Counted from the first letter of the stretch, positions 9,100-17,581 are shown. The stretch is 64,000 bases of DNA from Bog-756 sp963769765 (GCA_963769765.1 CAVYNA010000006.1:186001-250000), one strand, 5' to 3'. Numbers and translations: made by a program. The notes: generated by a model from the sequence alone, not told the origin.

Positions 9100-9154
9100 G
9101 CGAGGCGTCGGCCCGGATGTGGTACGCCGACGACCGGGGTGCGAACATACCCGG

Positions 9155-9526
9155 GTGAACGACGGCTGCTCGATTCGGGAGCTGCCCGACGGAGGGTGCC
9201 AGTTCGTGCTCGAGGAGCCGACCCTCACCTTCCTCCGGGTCGACGAGCGGGCGACACTCCAGTTCGGTCACACCGCGGTGGCGATCGCCGGTCCCTTCGA
9301 GCTCGGGGTCGACGGGGTCACCCACCGCCTCGATCCACGGCGAGCCGACCAACTCGCCCCGCTGCTCTCGCTCTATCCCGGCACGGTCCGGTGGCTGTGG
9401 ACCTCTCCGGACGGTGAGCTCCGCGGGGTCTTCGAGCACGGTGCGTGGCTCAGGGTCGGCCCCGACGGACCCGTCGCCTCCTGGTCGGTGACCGGCCAAC
9501 CGACGATGCGGGTCGGGGAGCGCTGA
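9155..9526 (+). CDS. DUF6188-like small protein
   Basis: The 123-residue protein runs from GTG 9155. Its end (TVRWLWTSPDGELRGVFEHG, then LRVGPDGPVASWSVTG) resembles the DUF6188 family, small cytosolic proteins of unknown function common in actinobacteria. No signal peptide or membrane segment is present. It stands alone downstream of the phosphatase gene (55 bp gap) and converges on the epimerase gene. Confidence 0.68.
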   Translation: MNDGCSIRELPDGGCQFVLEEPTLTFLRVDERATLQFGHTAVAIAGPFELGVDGVTHRLDPRRADQLAPLLSLYPGTVRWLWTSPDGELRGVFEHGAWLRVGPDGPVASWSVTGQPTMRVGER

Positions 9527-9541
9527 GCCGGACGCTCAGCG
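9521..9541. terminator. Bidirectional hairpin between convergent genes
   Basis: The arms CGCTGAGC (9521-9528) and GCTCAGCG (9534-9541) pair perfectly around a 5-nt loop. The hairpin contains both stop codons of the flanking convergent genes. It lacks a T tract, as is usual for intrinsic terminators in high-GC actinobacteria. Confidence 0.6.
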
Positions 9542-10456
9542 GAGCAGCTCGGGATGGCGCGCCGCGACCATGCGGCGCATGCCGTCACGCCAGTCGACCG
9601 TCGTCCGGCCGACGAGCTCGTGCATGCGGGTGAGATCGATGTCCACACTGTCGATGGTGGCGTCGGTCGGGGCGAACCGAGCGGGCAACCCGGTGAGCTC
9701 GCCCAGGTAGCCACACCACTCCTCGATGCTGACCGCCTGGTCGCCACCCCAGTTGACGGTGGTCGCCGGCGTCGAGGCCGCCCCGAAGAGGCCCGGCAGC
9801 ATGCCCAGGATGTCGTCCTCGTGGAGCGGGTGGTAGATGCTCGGGGCATCGACGTGGACCGGGATCTCGCCGCCGTTGATCATCATCTCGAGGTGGATCG
9901 CCGGCCATCCGCCGCGGTCCCCGTAGGGGACCGAGAGGCGGGCGATGGTGGTCGGCAGCGCGAAGCGGTCGGCGGCCCAGCGGGCGGTCCCTTCGGCGGC
10001 GATCTTGCAGATGCTGTAGGTGCGCAGGAACGGCCAGACCCCGTGGTTGTCGCCGAGCTCGTCGTCCTCGGCGAAGACGTGATGGCCCATCGGCTTGTAG
10101 ACGGCGGTCGTCGAGCAGTGCACGAACGCACGCGCCCGCTGGTGGTGCTCCATCAGCCAGGCCAGGCCGCCGCTGTTCGCGCGGAGGTCGCGCTCCCAGT
10201 TGTTGGACTTGGCCACGGCGAAGTTGACGACGTACTCGGCGTCGGCCGGCAGGCCGCCGACGTCACCGGTCACGAGATCGATCGGTACGCACCGGACCCC
10301 GCCGGCCTCGAGCCGCTCGCGTGCCGTGTCGTCGCGGAACCGCGCGGCGCCGACCACGGTGTTCTCACGGGCGAGGGCGAGGGCGACGGGCTCGGCGACC
10401 TGACCGGTCACCCCGGTCACGACGACGGTCGTGCCGGTGATCGTCGGGGACGACAT
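9536..10456 (-). CDS. NAD-dependent epimerase/dehydratase family protein
   Basis: This is an extended short-chain dehydrogenase fold of about 306 residues. The nucleotide-binding motif is VVVTGVTGQVAEPVA near the N-terminus, and the catalytic YSICK (YX3K) follows FLRTYSICKIAAEG with the serine in HCSTTAVY upstream. The substrate is unknown: relatives act on NDP-sugars or steroid-like ketones. ATG 10456 is preceded by AAGGAGC at a good distance, and a TAGGCT -10 box lies on the same strand at 10506-10501. It is monocistronic and convergent with the DUF6188-like gene. Confidence 0.85.
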   Translation of the reverse strand: MSSPTITGTTVVVTGVTGQVAEPVALALARENTVVGAARFRDDTARERLEAGGVRCVPIDLVTGDVGGLPADAEYVVNFAVAKSNNWERDLRANSGGLAWLMEHHQRARAFVHCSTTAVYKPMGHHVFAEDDELGDNHGVWPFLRTYSICKIAAEGTARWAADRFALPTTIARLSVPYGDRGGWPAIHLEMMINGGEIPVHVDAPSIYHPLHEDDILGMLPGLFGAASTPATTVNWGGDQAVSIEEWCGYLGELTGLPARFAPTDATIDSVDIDLTRMHELVGRTTVDWRDGMRRMVAARHPELLR

Positions 10457-10778
10457 GGGGGGCTCCTTCGGCGGTGCTCGGGGACGGCGGACGCCGGGGC
10501 AGCCTACCGGCGGGCCGTGCAGCGGGCGCACGGCGGGGCATGGCGCGGAGCACGGCGGGGCACGGCCGCGACATCCGGCTTCCGAACGGCGCGAAGGTCG
10601 GTCCCTCCCGAACGAACCAGGTCGGTCGCGCCGGGCGATGTGGACATCGCGAGCGGCCATGCGTCATACTGTCTGTTCCGCCTGTTTTTGCCGGTTGACC
10701 GCGTATTCCCTGGTCACCGAGTTGGAGCTCCGGCGGAGCAACCAGTTGTCCGAACAGTTCCGAGGATGTGACCTTCCC
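10457..10778. promoter_or_regulatory. Divergent promoter region of the epimerase and whiB genes
   Basis: This 322-bp gap holds no convincing gene. On the minus strand TAGGCT (10506-10501) suits the epimerase. On the plus strand TACTGT (10667-10672) could start a whiB transcript with a leader of about 100 nt, as is usual for whiB genes. No other structure was recognised. Confidence 0.4.
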
Positions 10779-11009
10779 ATGAGTGCCACCTGGCGCAAGT
10801 ACGCTGCCTGCCAGGGCATCGATCCTGACGTGTTCTACCCGGTCTCCGACGAGGAGGCAGACGAAGCGAAGGCGATCTGCGACGTCTGCGCGGTCAGGGA
10901 GGCCTGCCTCGAACACGCCCTGGCGGCCCGGGAGCGGGAAGGCATCTGGGGCGGCACGACCGAGCGCGAGCGGCGTCGCATCCACCGCCAGCGGCGCAAG
11001 TCGGCCTGA
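10779..11009 (+). CDS. WhiB-family transcriptional regulator
   Basis: The 76-residue protein has the four cysteines of the [4Fe-4S] Wbl family: C11, then C34, C37 and C43 (CDVCAVREAC). The GIWGG turn is at residues 55-59, followed by the basic tail RERRRIHRQRRK that contacts DNA. Wbl proteins bind the domain 4 region of the principal sigma factor and sense NO or O2. ATG 10779 gives the normal family length. The Nudix gene follows at once, possibly starting within the whiB stop region. Confidence 0.95.
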   Translation: MSATWRKYAACQGIDPDVFYPVSDEEADEAKAICDVCAVREACLEHALAAREREGIWGGTTERERRRIHRQRRKSA

Positions 11010-11620
11010 TCACCGGTACCGCCACTACCGCCGGTACCGGCGGTCCGGAGACGGACCAACGCGCGCGTGTCGAGGCTGCCGTTCGTGCCCATCCACCCGG
11101 CGACGCCCGCGAGGCCGACTCGAAGGCGCAGCTGCTCGCCGCCCTCACGACACTCGAGGACCCCTTCGACCGGAGCTCGGATCCGACCCACCTGACCGCG
11201 TCGGCAATCGTGACCGGACCCCGGGGCGTGGTGCTCCACCTCCACCGTCGACTCGGCCGGTGGCTGCAGCCCGGCGGCCATCTCGAGCCCGGCGAGCCAC
11301 CGGAGGCGGCCGCCGTGCGTGAGTGCCGCGAGGAGACGGGCCTCCCCGCCGAGCACGCGTCGACGGGGCCGCGGCTGGTCCACATCGACGTGCACCCGGC
11401 CAACGGGCATGTGCACCTCGATCTCCGGTACCTCCTCGTCACCCCTGACCTCGATCCCGATCCGCCACCCGGGGAGAGCCCGGCGGTGGCGTGGTTCGGC
11501 TGGGACGAGGCGGCCGACCTCGCGGACGAGGCGCTGTCGGGCGCGCTCCGTGCCGCCCGTAGGCTGATCGACGTCCCGGGGAGCGGGGCCGACGGTGGGC
11601 GCGGAGAGGAGACGGGATGA
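11006..11620 (+). CDS. Nudix hydrolase (start not canonical)
   Basis: The complete Nudix box GX5EX7REUXEEXGU is present as GHLEPGEPPEAAAV followed by RECREETGL, so it hydrolyses a nucleoside diphosphate linked to another moiety, using a divalent metal. The first in-frame ATG/GTG/TTG is GTG 11210, which lies inside the fold. Upstream, the same frame encodes a family-like N-terminus (RARVEAAVRAHPPGDAREAD, then DPTHLTASAIV). The frame is open back to CTG 11006, which overlaps the whiB TGA, so CTG initiation or a lost start codon is suspected. The stop overlaps the next gene by ATGA. Confidence 0.85.
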   Translation: MITGTATTAGTGGPETDQRARVEAAVRAHPPGDAREADSKAQLLAALTTLEDPFDRSSDPTHLTASAIVTGPRGVVLHLHRRLGRWLQPGGHLEPGEPPEAAAVRECREETGLPAEHASTGPRLVHIDVHPANGHVHLDLRYLLVTPDLDPDPPPGESPAVAWFGWDEAADLADEALSGALRAARRLIDVPGSGADGGRGEETG

Positions 11621-12333
11621 CCGAGCCGTTCGACACGCTGCTGGCGGTGCAGGCGCACGACACGGCGCTCGACCAGCTGCGCCGCCGGCTCGAGACGATG
11701 CCCGAGCGGATCGCGCTCGACGGGCTCCTGACGCGCCGAGTCTCGCTCGAGGCGGAGGCAGCGACGGTGCGCAAGGAGGTCGAGGCGCTGGCTGAACGCC
11801 AGCGGGCCCTCGAGGAGCAGATCACCCTCACGGCGACGCGGCGGCACGAGATCGAACGTCGGATGGAGTCGGGGCAGGTCTCCGCGGCACGTGACCTCCA
11901 GGCAATGGACCACGAGGTCCAACAGCTGGCCGCGCGCCAGTCTCGTCTCGAGGAGGAGGAGATGGCCCTTCTCGAAGAGGAAGAGCCCCTCGACGTCGCG
12001 CTCGCCGAGCAGGAGTCGGTCACAGCCGGCATGGCCGTCGAGCAGTCCGAGCTCGAGCGCGCGGTCGCGTCCACAGAAGCCGAACTGGCACGTGCCATCG
12101 AGGAGACCGAAGCGCTCAGGGCCACGGAGGCCTCGTCCCTTCCAGCGGAGCTCGCCGATCGCTACGAGCGGATCCGGGCGCGCCTCGGCGGGGTGGGTGC
12201 GGCGAGACTGGTCGGGGACCGGTGCGACGGATGTCATCTCGCCCTCCCTTCCGTCGACGTCGATCGGATCCGGCACCTGCCGCCGGCCGAGTTCGCGACC
12301 TGCCCGCAGTGCGACCGCATCCTCGTCCACTGA
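11617..12333 (+). CDS. Coiled-coil protein with C4 zinc ribbon (CdsZ-like)
   Basis: The 238-residue protein is mostly heptad-rich coiled coil (about residues 10-180, rich in E, R, L and A). It ends in a four-cysteine zinc ribbon: CDGC at 203-206 and CPQC at 229-232. This is a widely conserved bacterial family often annotated as a zinc-ribbon domain protein; a role in RNA or nucleic-acid handling has been proposed but cannot be seen here. It overlaps the Nudix gene by 4 bp and is followed 27 bp later by the phosphatase gene. Confidence 0.88.
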   Translation: MTEPFDTLLAVQAHDTALDQLRRRLETMPERIALDGLLTRRVSLEAEAATVRKEVEALAERQRALEEQITLTATRRHEIERRMESGQVSAARDLQAMDHEVQQLAARQSRLEEEEMALLEEEEPLDVALAEQESVTAGMAVEQSELERAVASTEAELARAIEETEALRATEASSLPAELADRYERIRARLGGVGAARLVGDRCDGCHLALPSVDVDRIRHLPPAEFATCPQCDRILVH

Positions 12334-12360
12334 GCACGACCGCCTCGCGACGCGCCCGCC

Positions 12361-12960
12361 ATGTTGATCCTGGTCCGCCACGGTGAGTCGACCGGCAACG
12401 CACACGGACTCCTCCTCGGTCGGCTCGACGCGCCGCTGACCGAGCGGGGCCGGGTCCAGGCGCAGTCGCTCGCAGCCTCGGTCGCGGGTGCCGTCCGGCT
12501 CATCTCGAGCCCGCTCGAGCGGGCGGTCGACACTGCCGAAGCCCTCGGCACCGGGCTCCCCGTCGAGATCGACGAGCGATGGGTCGAAGTCGACTACGGC
12601 GAGCTCGACGGCCAGCCCCTCGACGCGGTCCCCTCCGACGTGTGGGCCCGGTGGCGCAAGGACCCCGAATTCCGTCCACCCGGCGGGGAATCGCTCCGGG
12701 CGGCGGGTGCCCGGGTGCGCGCCGCCTGCGAGGAGCTCTTCGCGGTCGACGGCGAGGGTGCCCGCGGTCCGGGGACCGTGGTCGTGGTCAGCCACGTCTC
12801 GCCGATCAAGGCGGCGACCTGCTGGGCGCTCGGCCTCGGGGACGAAGGGGCGTGGCGGCTCTACCTGGCCACGGCGTCGATCACCCGGATCACGTGGGGC
12901 ACGGTCGGACCGGTCCTCGCCCGCTTCAACGAGACCCCCTGGGCCGATCCGGGGGGTTGA
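12361..12960 (+). CDS. Histidine phosphatase family protein
   Basis: The phosphoglycerate-mutase-like fold shows the RHG signature at residues 6-8 (LILVRHGEST), the second arginine in ISSPLERAVDTAEAL, a glutamate in WVEVDYGELDG and the second histidine in VVVSHVSPIK. These residues form the phospho-histidine pocket. The protein has 199 residues and is cytosolic. Substrates of this branch include alpha-ribazole phosphate and phosphosugars, and its neighbours do not decide which. It is probably last in the WhiB-Nudix-zinc-ribbon transcription unit. Confidence 0.9.
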   Translation: MLILVRHGESTGNAHGLLLGRLDAPLTERGRVQAQSLAASVAGAVRLISSPLERAVDTAEALGTGLPVEIDERWVEVDYGELDGQPLDAVPSDVWARWRKDPEFRPPGGESLRAAGARVRAACEELFAVDGEGARGPGTVVVVSHVSPIKAATCWALGLGDEGAWRLYLATASITRITWGTVGPVLARFNETPWADPGG

Positions 12961-12973
12961 CCGGGGACCGGGC

Positions 12974-13624
12974 TCAGCGCAGGATCCGGTCGACCGCGTA
13001 GACCGTGATCCGCTCGGCCACGGCCGGCGAGTGCCGGGCGTGGACCCGCAGCGTGTGCCAGGTGCTCCAACCGGTCGCGAGCTCCAGCGCGTCGAGGGTG
13101 ACCGCGGACGTCCCGCCGGGTCCGGCCAGCTCGGGCCCGAACGTCTCGGCGAGCTGCATGCGAAGTCGGGAGCGGAGCTCGGCGAGGAATAGGTCGAAGC
13201 CGGGGCGACCGGACGTCCGGTCGAGCGCGGCCCGGTAGAGCGGTGCCACCGTCTCGAAGAGCTCGCGCCGGCGGCGGCAGGTCGCCCGGATCCGGAGCTC
13301 GACCGGGCCCCGGGCCGGGACGGCGACGGCGAGCGCGCGGTGCTGTGAGGCCTGGAGCTTCGCCGCGTCGAGCAGCAGCAGATCGAGGTCGGCGAAGTGA
13401 TGGTAGAAGGTCCGCCGGGTCACCCCGGCTCGGTCGGCGACCCGCTGGGTGGTGAGCGCAGGATCTCCTTCCGCGACGAGCGCGATCGCAGCATCGATCA
13501 GCTGGACCCGGGTGACGTTCCCTCGCAGGCGGCGTCGGTCCGACTCGAAGGCGACGGGCTGCGACGGACCGGCACCACCCTTGCGCCTCTCCGGCGCGCC
13601 GCCGCGACCGCGACCTGCGCTCAT
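12974..13624 (-). CDS. TetR-family transcriptional regulator
   Basis: The N-terminal helix-turn-helix is typical: RVQLIDAAIALVAEGD, then TTQRVADRAGVTRRTFYHHF at about residues 58-77. The C-terminal ligand domain is unrelated to known ones by eye. The protein has 216 residues from ATG 13624, which has GAGGGG just upstream; an upstream start at 13687 lacks such a site. The Zn-alcohol dehydrogenase gene lies upstream on the same strand 161 bp away, so the regulator may control it or itself (inference). Confidence 0.88.
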   Translation of the reverse strand: MSAGRGRGGAPERRKGGAGPSQPVAFESDRRRLRGNVTRVQLIDAAIALVAEGDPALTTQRVADRAGVTRRTFYHHFADLDLLLLDAAKLQASQHRALAVAVPARGPVELRIRATCRRRRELFETVAPLYRAALDRTSGRPGFDLFLAELRSRLRMQLAETFGPELAGPGGTSAVTLDALELATGWSTWHTLRVHARHSPAVAERITVYAVDRILR

Positions 13625-13785
13625 GCCCCTCACGGACCCCAATCCTAGGAACTCGACAACTGATTTATGCGTCAGGGTAGGATTCAAGAGCGGAATCAGA
13701 GGTTAAATGTGGGTGAATCTGCGGATTTCAGTCCACAGGGTCGGTCCGCCTGGCTGGCCGGTCCGGCCCGGCCGGCAAACGGCAG

Positions 13786-14718
13786 TCAGGGAACCAGCGC
13801 GACCTTGATGGCGGCAGCCTCGCGATCGCCCGCGACCCGGAAGGCCTCGGCGGCATCGTCGAGGGCAAACCGGTGGGTGATCAAGGTTTCGGGCAGGTCG
13901 GGTGTCGCCGCGAGGAGGTCGATCGCGTCCTCGAACTCCGACCGGCCGTGATGATGGCCGTAGACGAAGGACGGCAGGATGGTGGCCTCCTTCATCTGGA
14001 AGCCGAGGCCGATGGAGACCGGCTCCCAATAGCTCCCGACGATGCTGACCGTCCCGCCGGGCCGGACCAGCTCGATCGCGGTGTCGAGCGCCGACTGGGT
14101 GCCTGCCGCCTCGACCACCAGGTCGTAGTCGCGCCCGGTGCTCGTGGACGCGCCGAGCCGCGCTCCCGCCTCGATCCGACCGGGCCGGTGCGCGAGGAGG
14201 TCGACCGAGGCGCCGACGGAGCGGGCGACGGCTATTGCGCAGAGGCCGATCGGACCGGCGCCGACCACGAGCACGCGGGCTCCCGGCGCCAGCCCGGCCC
14301 GGTGGATGCCGTGCAGCGCGACCGCGACGGGCTCGACAAGACAGGCGCACTCGAGCAGCCGCTCGTCCGGCAGTGGCTTCGCGCAGGCCGGATCCACCCA
14401 GACCTCGTCGGCGAGACCGCCGTCGAGGCTGACCCCGTACATGGCGGCGAGCAGTGCGGCACACTGCTGCTCCTGGCCGCTCCGGCAGTGGTCACAGGTC
14501 CCACAGGCGACGACGGGTAGGACTGCGACCGGCGTGCCGTCGTCGAGCCGACCGCAGAACTCGTGGCCGAGGGTGACCGCGCTGGGACCGAACGAGGCGA
14601 GGTGGACGTCCGAGCCGCAGATCCCCGAGGTGGCCACGCGCACCCGGACGCCGTCGCGCGGGATCTCCGGAATGGCGAGGACCTTGATGCCCTCCTCGGT
14701 GTTCCGGACGCCGCGCAC
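13786..14718 (-). CDS. Zinc-dependent alcohol dehydrogenase (MDR family)
   Basis: The protein has 310 residues from GTG 14718 (VRGVRNTEEG), which matches the usual start of sorbitol/threonine-dehydrogenase-like enzymes. Catalytic zinc ligands are the Cys in GICGSDVHL and the His-Glu of LGHEFCG. A structural-zinc loop appears as CGTCDHCRSGQEQQC. The Rossmann motif is VVGAGPIGLCAIA. It oxidises an unidentified alcohol with NAD(P). It precedes the TetR gene and is divergent from the SipW gene across a 364-bp gap. Confidence 0.9.
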   Translation of the reverse strand: MRGVRNTEEGIKVLAIPEIPRDGVRVRVATSGICGSDVHLASFGPSAVTLGHEFCGRLDDGTPVAVLPVVACGTCDHCRSGQEQQCAALLAAMYGVSLDGGLADEVWVDPACAKPLPDERLLECACLVEPVAVALHGIHRAGLAPGARVLVVGAGPIGLCAIAVARSVGASVDLLAHRPGRIEAGARLGASTSTGRDYDLVVEAAGTQSALDTAIELVRPGGTVSIVGSYWEPVSIGLGFQMKEATILPSFVYGHHHGRSEFEDAIDLLAATPDLPETLITHRFALDDAAEAFRVAGDREAAAIKVALVP

Positions 14719-15082
14719 CGGGCTCAGTCGGTCGCGCGGACCACGGCCGGCCCGGGTCGGGTGCCGTCGGGTCGGTAGAGGTGCTGTCCGATCGTCCCTC
14801 CGGTCCTTCCGGGCACGCCAGGTCCTCTCCGCTCGACGCCGCAGGGACGCCGGGCACGCAGTGGGCGCAGCCGACCCTAGCGCCCGGTCGGAGGAACGGC
14901 GCCCGGGCACGGACCCTTCCGGGATCTCCCGCAGGCAGGCTCGCGCACCCGATGTTGCGGAATTCCGTGGAATGTCAGTACAACTGCCGATTTCTCCCGA
15001 TTGGTGCCTGTACGGAGACGAACACCCGTAGAAAGCGCCGAAAAGCCTCAAGAGACCAGGTCAACGAGCCGAACACGCACGC
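14719..15082. promoter_or_regulatory. Divergent intergenic region, no gene seen
   Basis: This 364-bp gap separates the minus-strand alcohol dehydrogenase from the plus-strand SipW gene. A TAGGGT box on the minus strand (14879-14874) is a candidate -10 for the dehydrogenase. No convincing plus-strand promoter or coding sequence was found. The part near 14950-15080 is visibly less GC-rich than the flanking genes. Confidence 0.35.
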
Positions 15083-15628
15083 ATGAGACGTACGACGCGG
15101 CGGGACGTCGGGAAGACCGGCGGCATCCTCCACCTTCTGGCCGTCCTCGGCGCGGCCGCGATGGCAGCGGCCTGTGCCGCGCTGGCGGTCGCGGTGTTCA
15201 CCTTCCATCTCTCGATGAGCCCGGTCCTCACCGGGAGCATGCGGCCGACGTTCGCACCGGGGTCGCTCATCGTGACCTCTCCGATCGCGGTGGACCGGCT
15301 CACACCCGGCATGATCGTCCTCTTCGTACCGCCCGGTGAGCATGCCGTCTTCGCACATCGCATCACCTCGGTCAGCGGCCCGGGGTCGGCGCCGGTCATC
15401 ACCACCAAGGGCGACGCCAACTCCTCGCCGGATCCCTGGCACGCCCGCCTGACGAGGGCGACCGTCCCGAGGGTGGTGGCGAGCGTGCCCCTGGTCGGCC
15501 AGCTGCTCGAGGGCAGCGGCCCCGATCGGCTCATCCTCGTCGTCGCGGGCGGGCTCGTCGCCGGTGTGGTCTCCGCCAGCTGGGTCCTCCGTCCACGTCG
15601 TCGTCCCGTCTGGCGCGCCACCGTCTGA
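15083..15628 (+). CDS. sipW: Signal peptidase I, SipW type
   Basis: The 181-residue membrane protein has an N-terminal membrane helix (about 17-40) and a C-terminal one (about 150-168). The catalytic serine is S52 in LTGSMRPTF. The general base position is His (H92 in FAHRITSV) rather than Lys, the mark of the SipW/archaeal/ER type, and GDAN (110-113) supplies the conserved Asp. SipW enzymes mature fibre proteins such as TasA and camelysin. The two exported proteins directly downstream are the obvious substrates. Confidence 0.9.
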   Translation: MRRTTRRDVGKTGGILHLLAVLGAAAMAAACAALAVAVFTFHLSMSPVLTGSMRPTFAPGSLIVTSPIAVDRLTPGMIVLFVPPGEHAVFAHRITSVSGPGSAPVITTKGDANSSPDPWHARLTRATVPRVVASVPLVGQLLEGSGPDRLILVVAGGLVAGVVSASWVLRPRRRPVWRATV

Positions 15629-15717
15629 GCCGGCCTGCGCCCCGAATCGAACACGTCCGTCAGTACCTACCCATGCAGCATCCACATTCAATGCAGCACG
15701 AAAGGGGGATTCCCACC

Positions 15718-16389
15718 ATGAACAGGCATCAGCACACGAAAGAGAAGAACAGGCATCCAGGACGGGCGGTCATCGCGGGGCTCCTCGCGGTGGCGGTCGG
15801 GTCGCTGACCGCGGCGGGCGTCTATGCGGCGCTGTCGGCGCAGGCGACCGGTTCGGAGGCGGTGACGTCGGGGACACTCAACCTCACGCTCAGCCCCGAT
15901 GTGGGTGCCGGCTTTTCCAACTTCTCGGCGCCGATGGCGCCGGGCGACACCAACAACGTCTACGTGGACCTCAACAACACGGGGACCCTCGCGTCGGCCG
16001 CCGGCATGACCCTGTGGGTCGCCGGCAGCCCGGTCAATGCCCTCACCGATGGGACCGCACCGGGTGAGGGCCTCAACGTGACGATCACCCAGTGCTCGGT
16101 CGCGTGGACGCTCGGTTCGGGAAGCTGCTCCGGCTCGACGACCTCGATTCTGGCCACCACCTTGGTCAGCTCGATGAACTCGTCCGGCACGGCGGTGAAC
16201 CTCTCCAACATCCCCGCATTGGTGGCAGCCATCGGCCAGGTGGCCCACGTCCAAGTGACCCTGGGGCTGGTGGCGACGGAGGTCTCGACCAATGGCGTCT
16301 CCCCGAGTCCGACGATTCAGGGTCTGTCGACCACGCTGACGTACACCTTCACGGAACAGCAGCGGGCCGGCGTCGCGACCAATCAGTAG
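15718..16389 (+). CDS. TasA/camelysin-like exported protein, probable SipW substrate
   Basis: From ATG 15718 (AAAGGGGGA site 8-9 nt upstream) the protein has 223 residues. A long signal peptide (AVIAGLLAVAVGSLTAAGVY) leads to a probable cleavage after the ALSA region. The mature part is beta-rich with the TasA pattern (SGTLNLTLSP, FSAPMAPGDTNNVYVDLNNTG) and ends in LTYTFTEQQRAGVATNQ. It is likely polymerised or displayed on the cell surface as fibre or matrix. It lies 89 bp after sipW. Confidence 0.8.
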   Translation: MNRHQHTKEKNRHPGRAVIAGLLAVAVGSLTAAGVYAALSAQATGSEAVTSGTLNLTLSPDVGAGFSNFSAPMAPGDTNNVYVDLNNTGTLASAAGMTLWVAGSPVNALTDGTAPGEGLNVTITQCSVAWTLGSGSCSGSTTSILATTLVSSMNSSGTAVNLSNIPALVAAIGQVAHVQVTLGLVATEVSTNGVSPSPTIQGLSTTLTYTFTEQQRAGVATNQ

Positions 16390-16415
16390 TCGGACATCCA
16401 GTCGTCGGAGATGCC

Positions 16416-16949
16416 GTGCGCATCCAGTCTGGATGGTGGTCAGTACGCAGGACGGTCGCAACGGCGACCGTCCTGCTGCTGACCGCGTTCGCGCTCCCCA
16501 CGGTCGCGGGAGCGGACAGCACCGTCGGGGCGGGTCTCGAGGCAGTGACGAGTGGGAGTTGGGCGGCGACCGCAAGCCCCGCATCGCTTACCTTCACCTC
16601 CGACGCCACGCAGTCGTCCGTGGTTGCAAACGTCGGCACGCTCGGCCTCTCCGCCGTCAGCTTCGAAATGACGATCTCACTGCCGGCAACGGGCGCACCG
16701 ACGTTCACCGTCTTCGTGTGCGACGTTCCGTGGTCGTCGGGGTCGTGCGCGGGGGGACCGGGCACCGAGGTCGGCGGCACGTTCTCGGCGGGCACCACGA
16801 CGACGGCGACGACCTCGGTGGTCCCTCCACTTGGTGGATCGGTCGACCTTCTCGTCGTGCCGACGTCGGTGGTCTCGTCGGTGACCGTGACGCTCGGGAC
16901 GTCGATCGATGCCGCCCAGCTGCGGTCGCCGCTCACGACCAATCAGTGA
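16416..16949 (+). CDS. Second exported protein of the SipW locus
   Basis: The protein has 177 residues from GTG 16416, with GGAG 5 nt upstream. It has a signal peptide (TVATATVLLLTAFALPTVAG), then a Thr/Ser/Val-rich beta domain (VTSGSWAATASPASLTF) that resembles the upstream TasA-like protein. It ends in SPLTTNQ, echoing the ATNQ end of the first protein. Two cysteines (CDVPWSSGSC) match the CSVAWTLGSGSC spacing in its neighbour, so the two are probably distant paralogues and co-exported components. Function is inferred from position. Confidence 0.75.
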   Translation: MRIQSGWWSVRRTVATATVLLLTAFALPTVAGADSTVGAGLEAVTSGSWAATASPASLTFTSDATQSSVVANVGTLGLSAVSFEMTISLPATGAPTFTVFVCDVPWSSGSCAGGPGTEVGGTFSAGTTTTATTSVVPPLGGSVDLLVVPTSVVSSVTVTLGTSIDAAQLRSPLTTNQ

Positions 16950-16984
16950 GCGGACCGGGACCGTCTCCGAGCGGGACCGCTCAC
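16946..16984. terminator. Hairpin spanning two convergent stop codons
   Basis: GTGAGCGG (16946-16953) pairs with CCGCTCAC (16977-16984) around a 23-nt loop. The arms include the stop of the second exported protein on the plus strand and of the small basic protein on the minus strand, so it can end both transcripts. No T tract is present. Confidence 0.45.
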
Positions 16985-17172
16985 CGCCTCGATCGACCCG
17001 ACAGTCCGACGGAGCGCAGCAAGCTTGCGGTCATCTGGTTGCTCGTGCGGTAGACGGCACGGCGTGCCCGACGCTTGGCGTAGGCGCCGGGTCCCTTGGC
17101 CGCCGCCTCCACGTCGCCGAGCTCACGTGCGGCGCGGTAGAGCTGAGACCTGAGCGTGCTCCTCCGAGGCAT
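16981..17172 (-). CDS. Small conserved basic protein, function unknown
   Basis: The 63-residue, strongly basic protein starts MPRRSTLRSQLYRAARELGD and continues with GPGAYAKRRARRAVYR. This pattern recurs as a short standalone protein in many actinobacteria, so it is likely a real gene. No membrane segment or known domain is seen. A nucleic-acid or ribosome-associated role would fit the charge but is a guess. Confidence 0.65.
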   Translation of the reverse strand: MPRRSTLRSQLYRAARELGDVEAAAKGPGAYAKRRARRAVYRTSNQMTASLLRSVGLSGRSRR

Positions 17173-17251
17173 GTGCCCTCCTTGCCTGTTCGGCCGTGCC
17201 GATGATCGCGGGTCGACCTCGCCAGGTCAACAAGGTCTATGGGCAGAACAG

Positions 17252-17581
17252 CTAGGCCGAGAGATCGACGCCGCGTTCGTTCCGTCCCCGGAGCTCGTCG
17301 GCGATGCGTCGATAGGAGCCGGCCGGATCGCCGCCGGGCACCGGTGTGACCAGTGACCCGACCCTGCGCGACACACGGCGGTCCCGTCGCAGTCTTCGCT
17401 CGCGTCGCGGCGCACCTTCCGCGTGGACCCCACGTTCCGCGCTCGCGGCGTCCCTGGTCTCGAGGACGCCGGCAAGCAGGCGGTACGACGCCTCGATCAA
17501 GCTGATCGCTTCGCTTTCGAACTCGGTGCGCTGCGCTTTCGCGAGCAGCTTCGCAGCCGTCGCGAGGCCGTCACGGTCCAT
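17252..17581 (-). CDS. Hypothetical protein with DUF2786-like N-terminus
   Basis: The 109-residue protein starts at ATG 17581. Its N-terminal helix pair (KLLAKAQRTEFESEAISLIE) follows the DUF2786 pattern (KxxxLLAKAxxTxFxxEAxxL). The rest is Arg-rich (RRERRLRRDRRVSRRVGS) and resembles no domain known to me. It is divergent from the gene at 17701. Confidence 0.6.
   Translation of the reverse strand: MDRDGLATAAKLLAKAQRTEFESEAISLIEASYRLLAGVLETRDAASAERGVHAEGAPRRERRLRRDRRVSRRVGSLVTPVPGGDPAGSYRRIADELRGRNERGVDLSA

Noticed and set aside
10894..12795. Long minus-strand frame (633 codons) opposite the Nudix, zinc-ribbon and phosphatase genes
   Set aside because: It spans three well-supported plus-strand genes and shows no family pattern.
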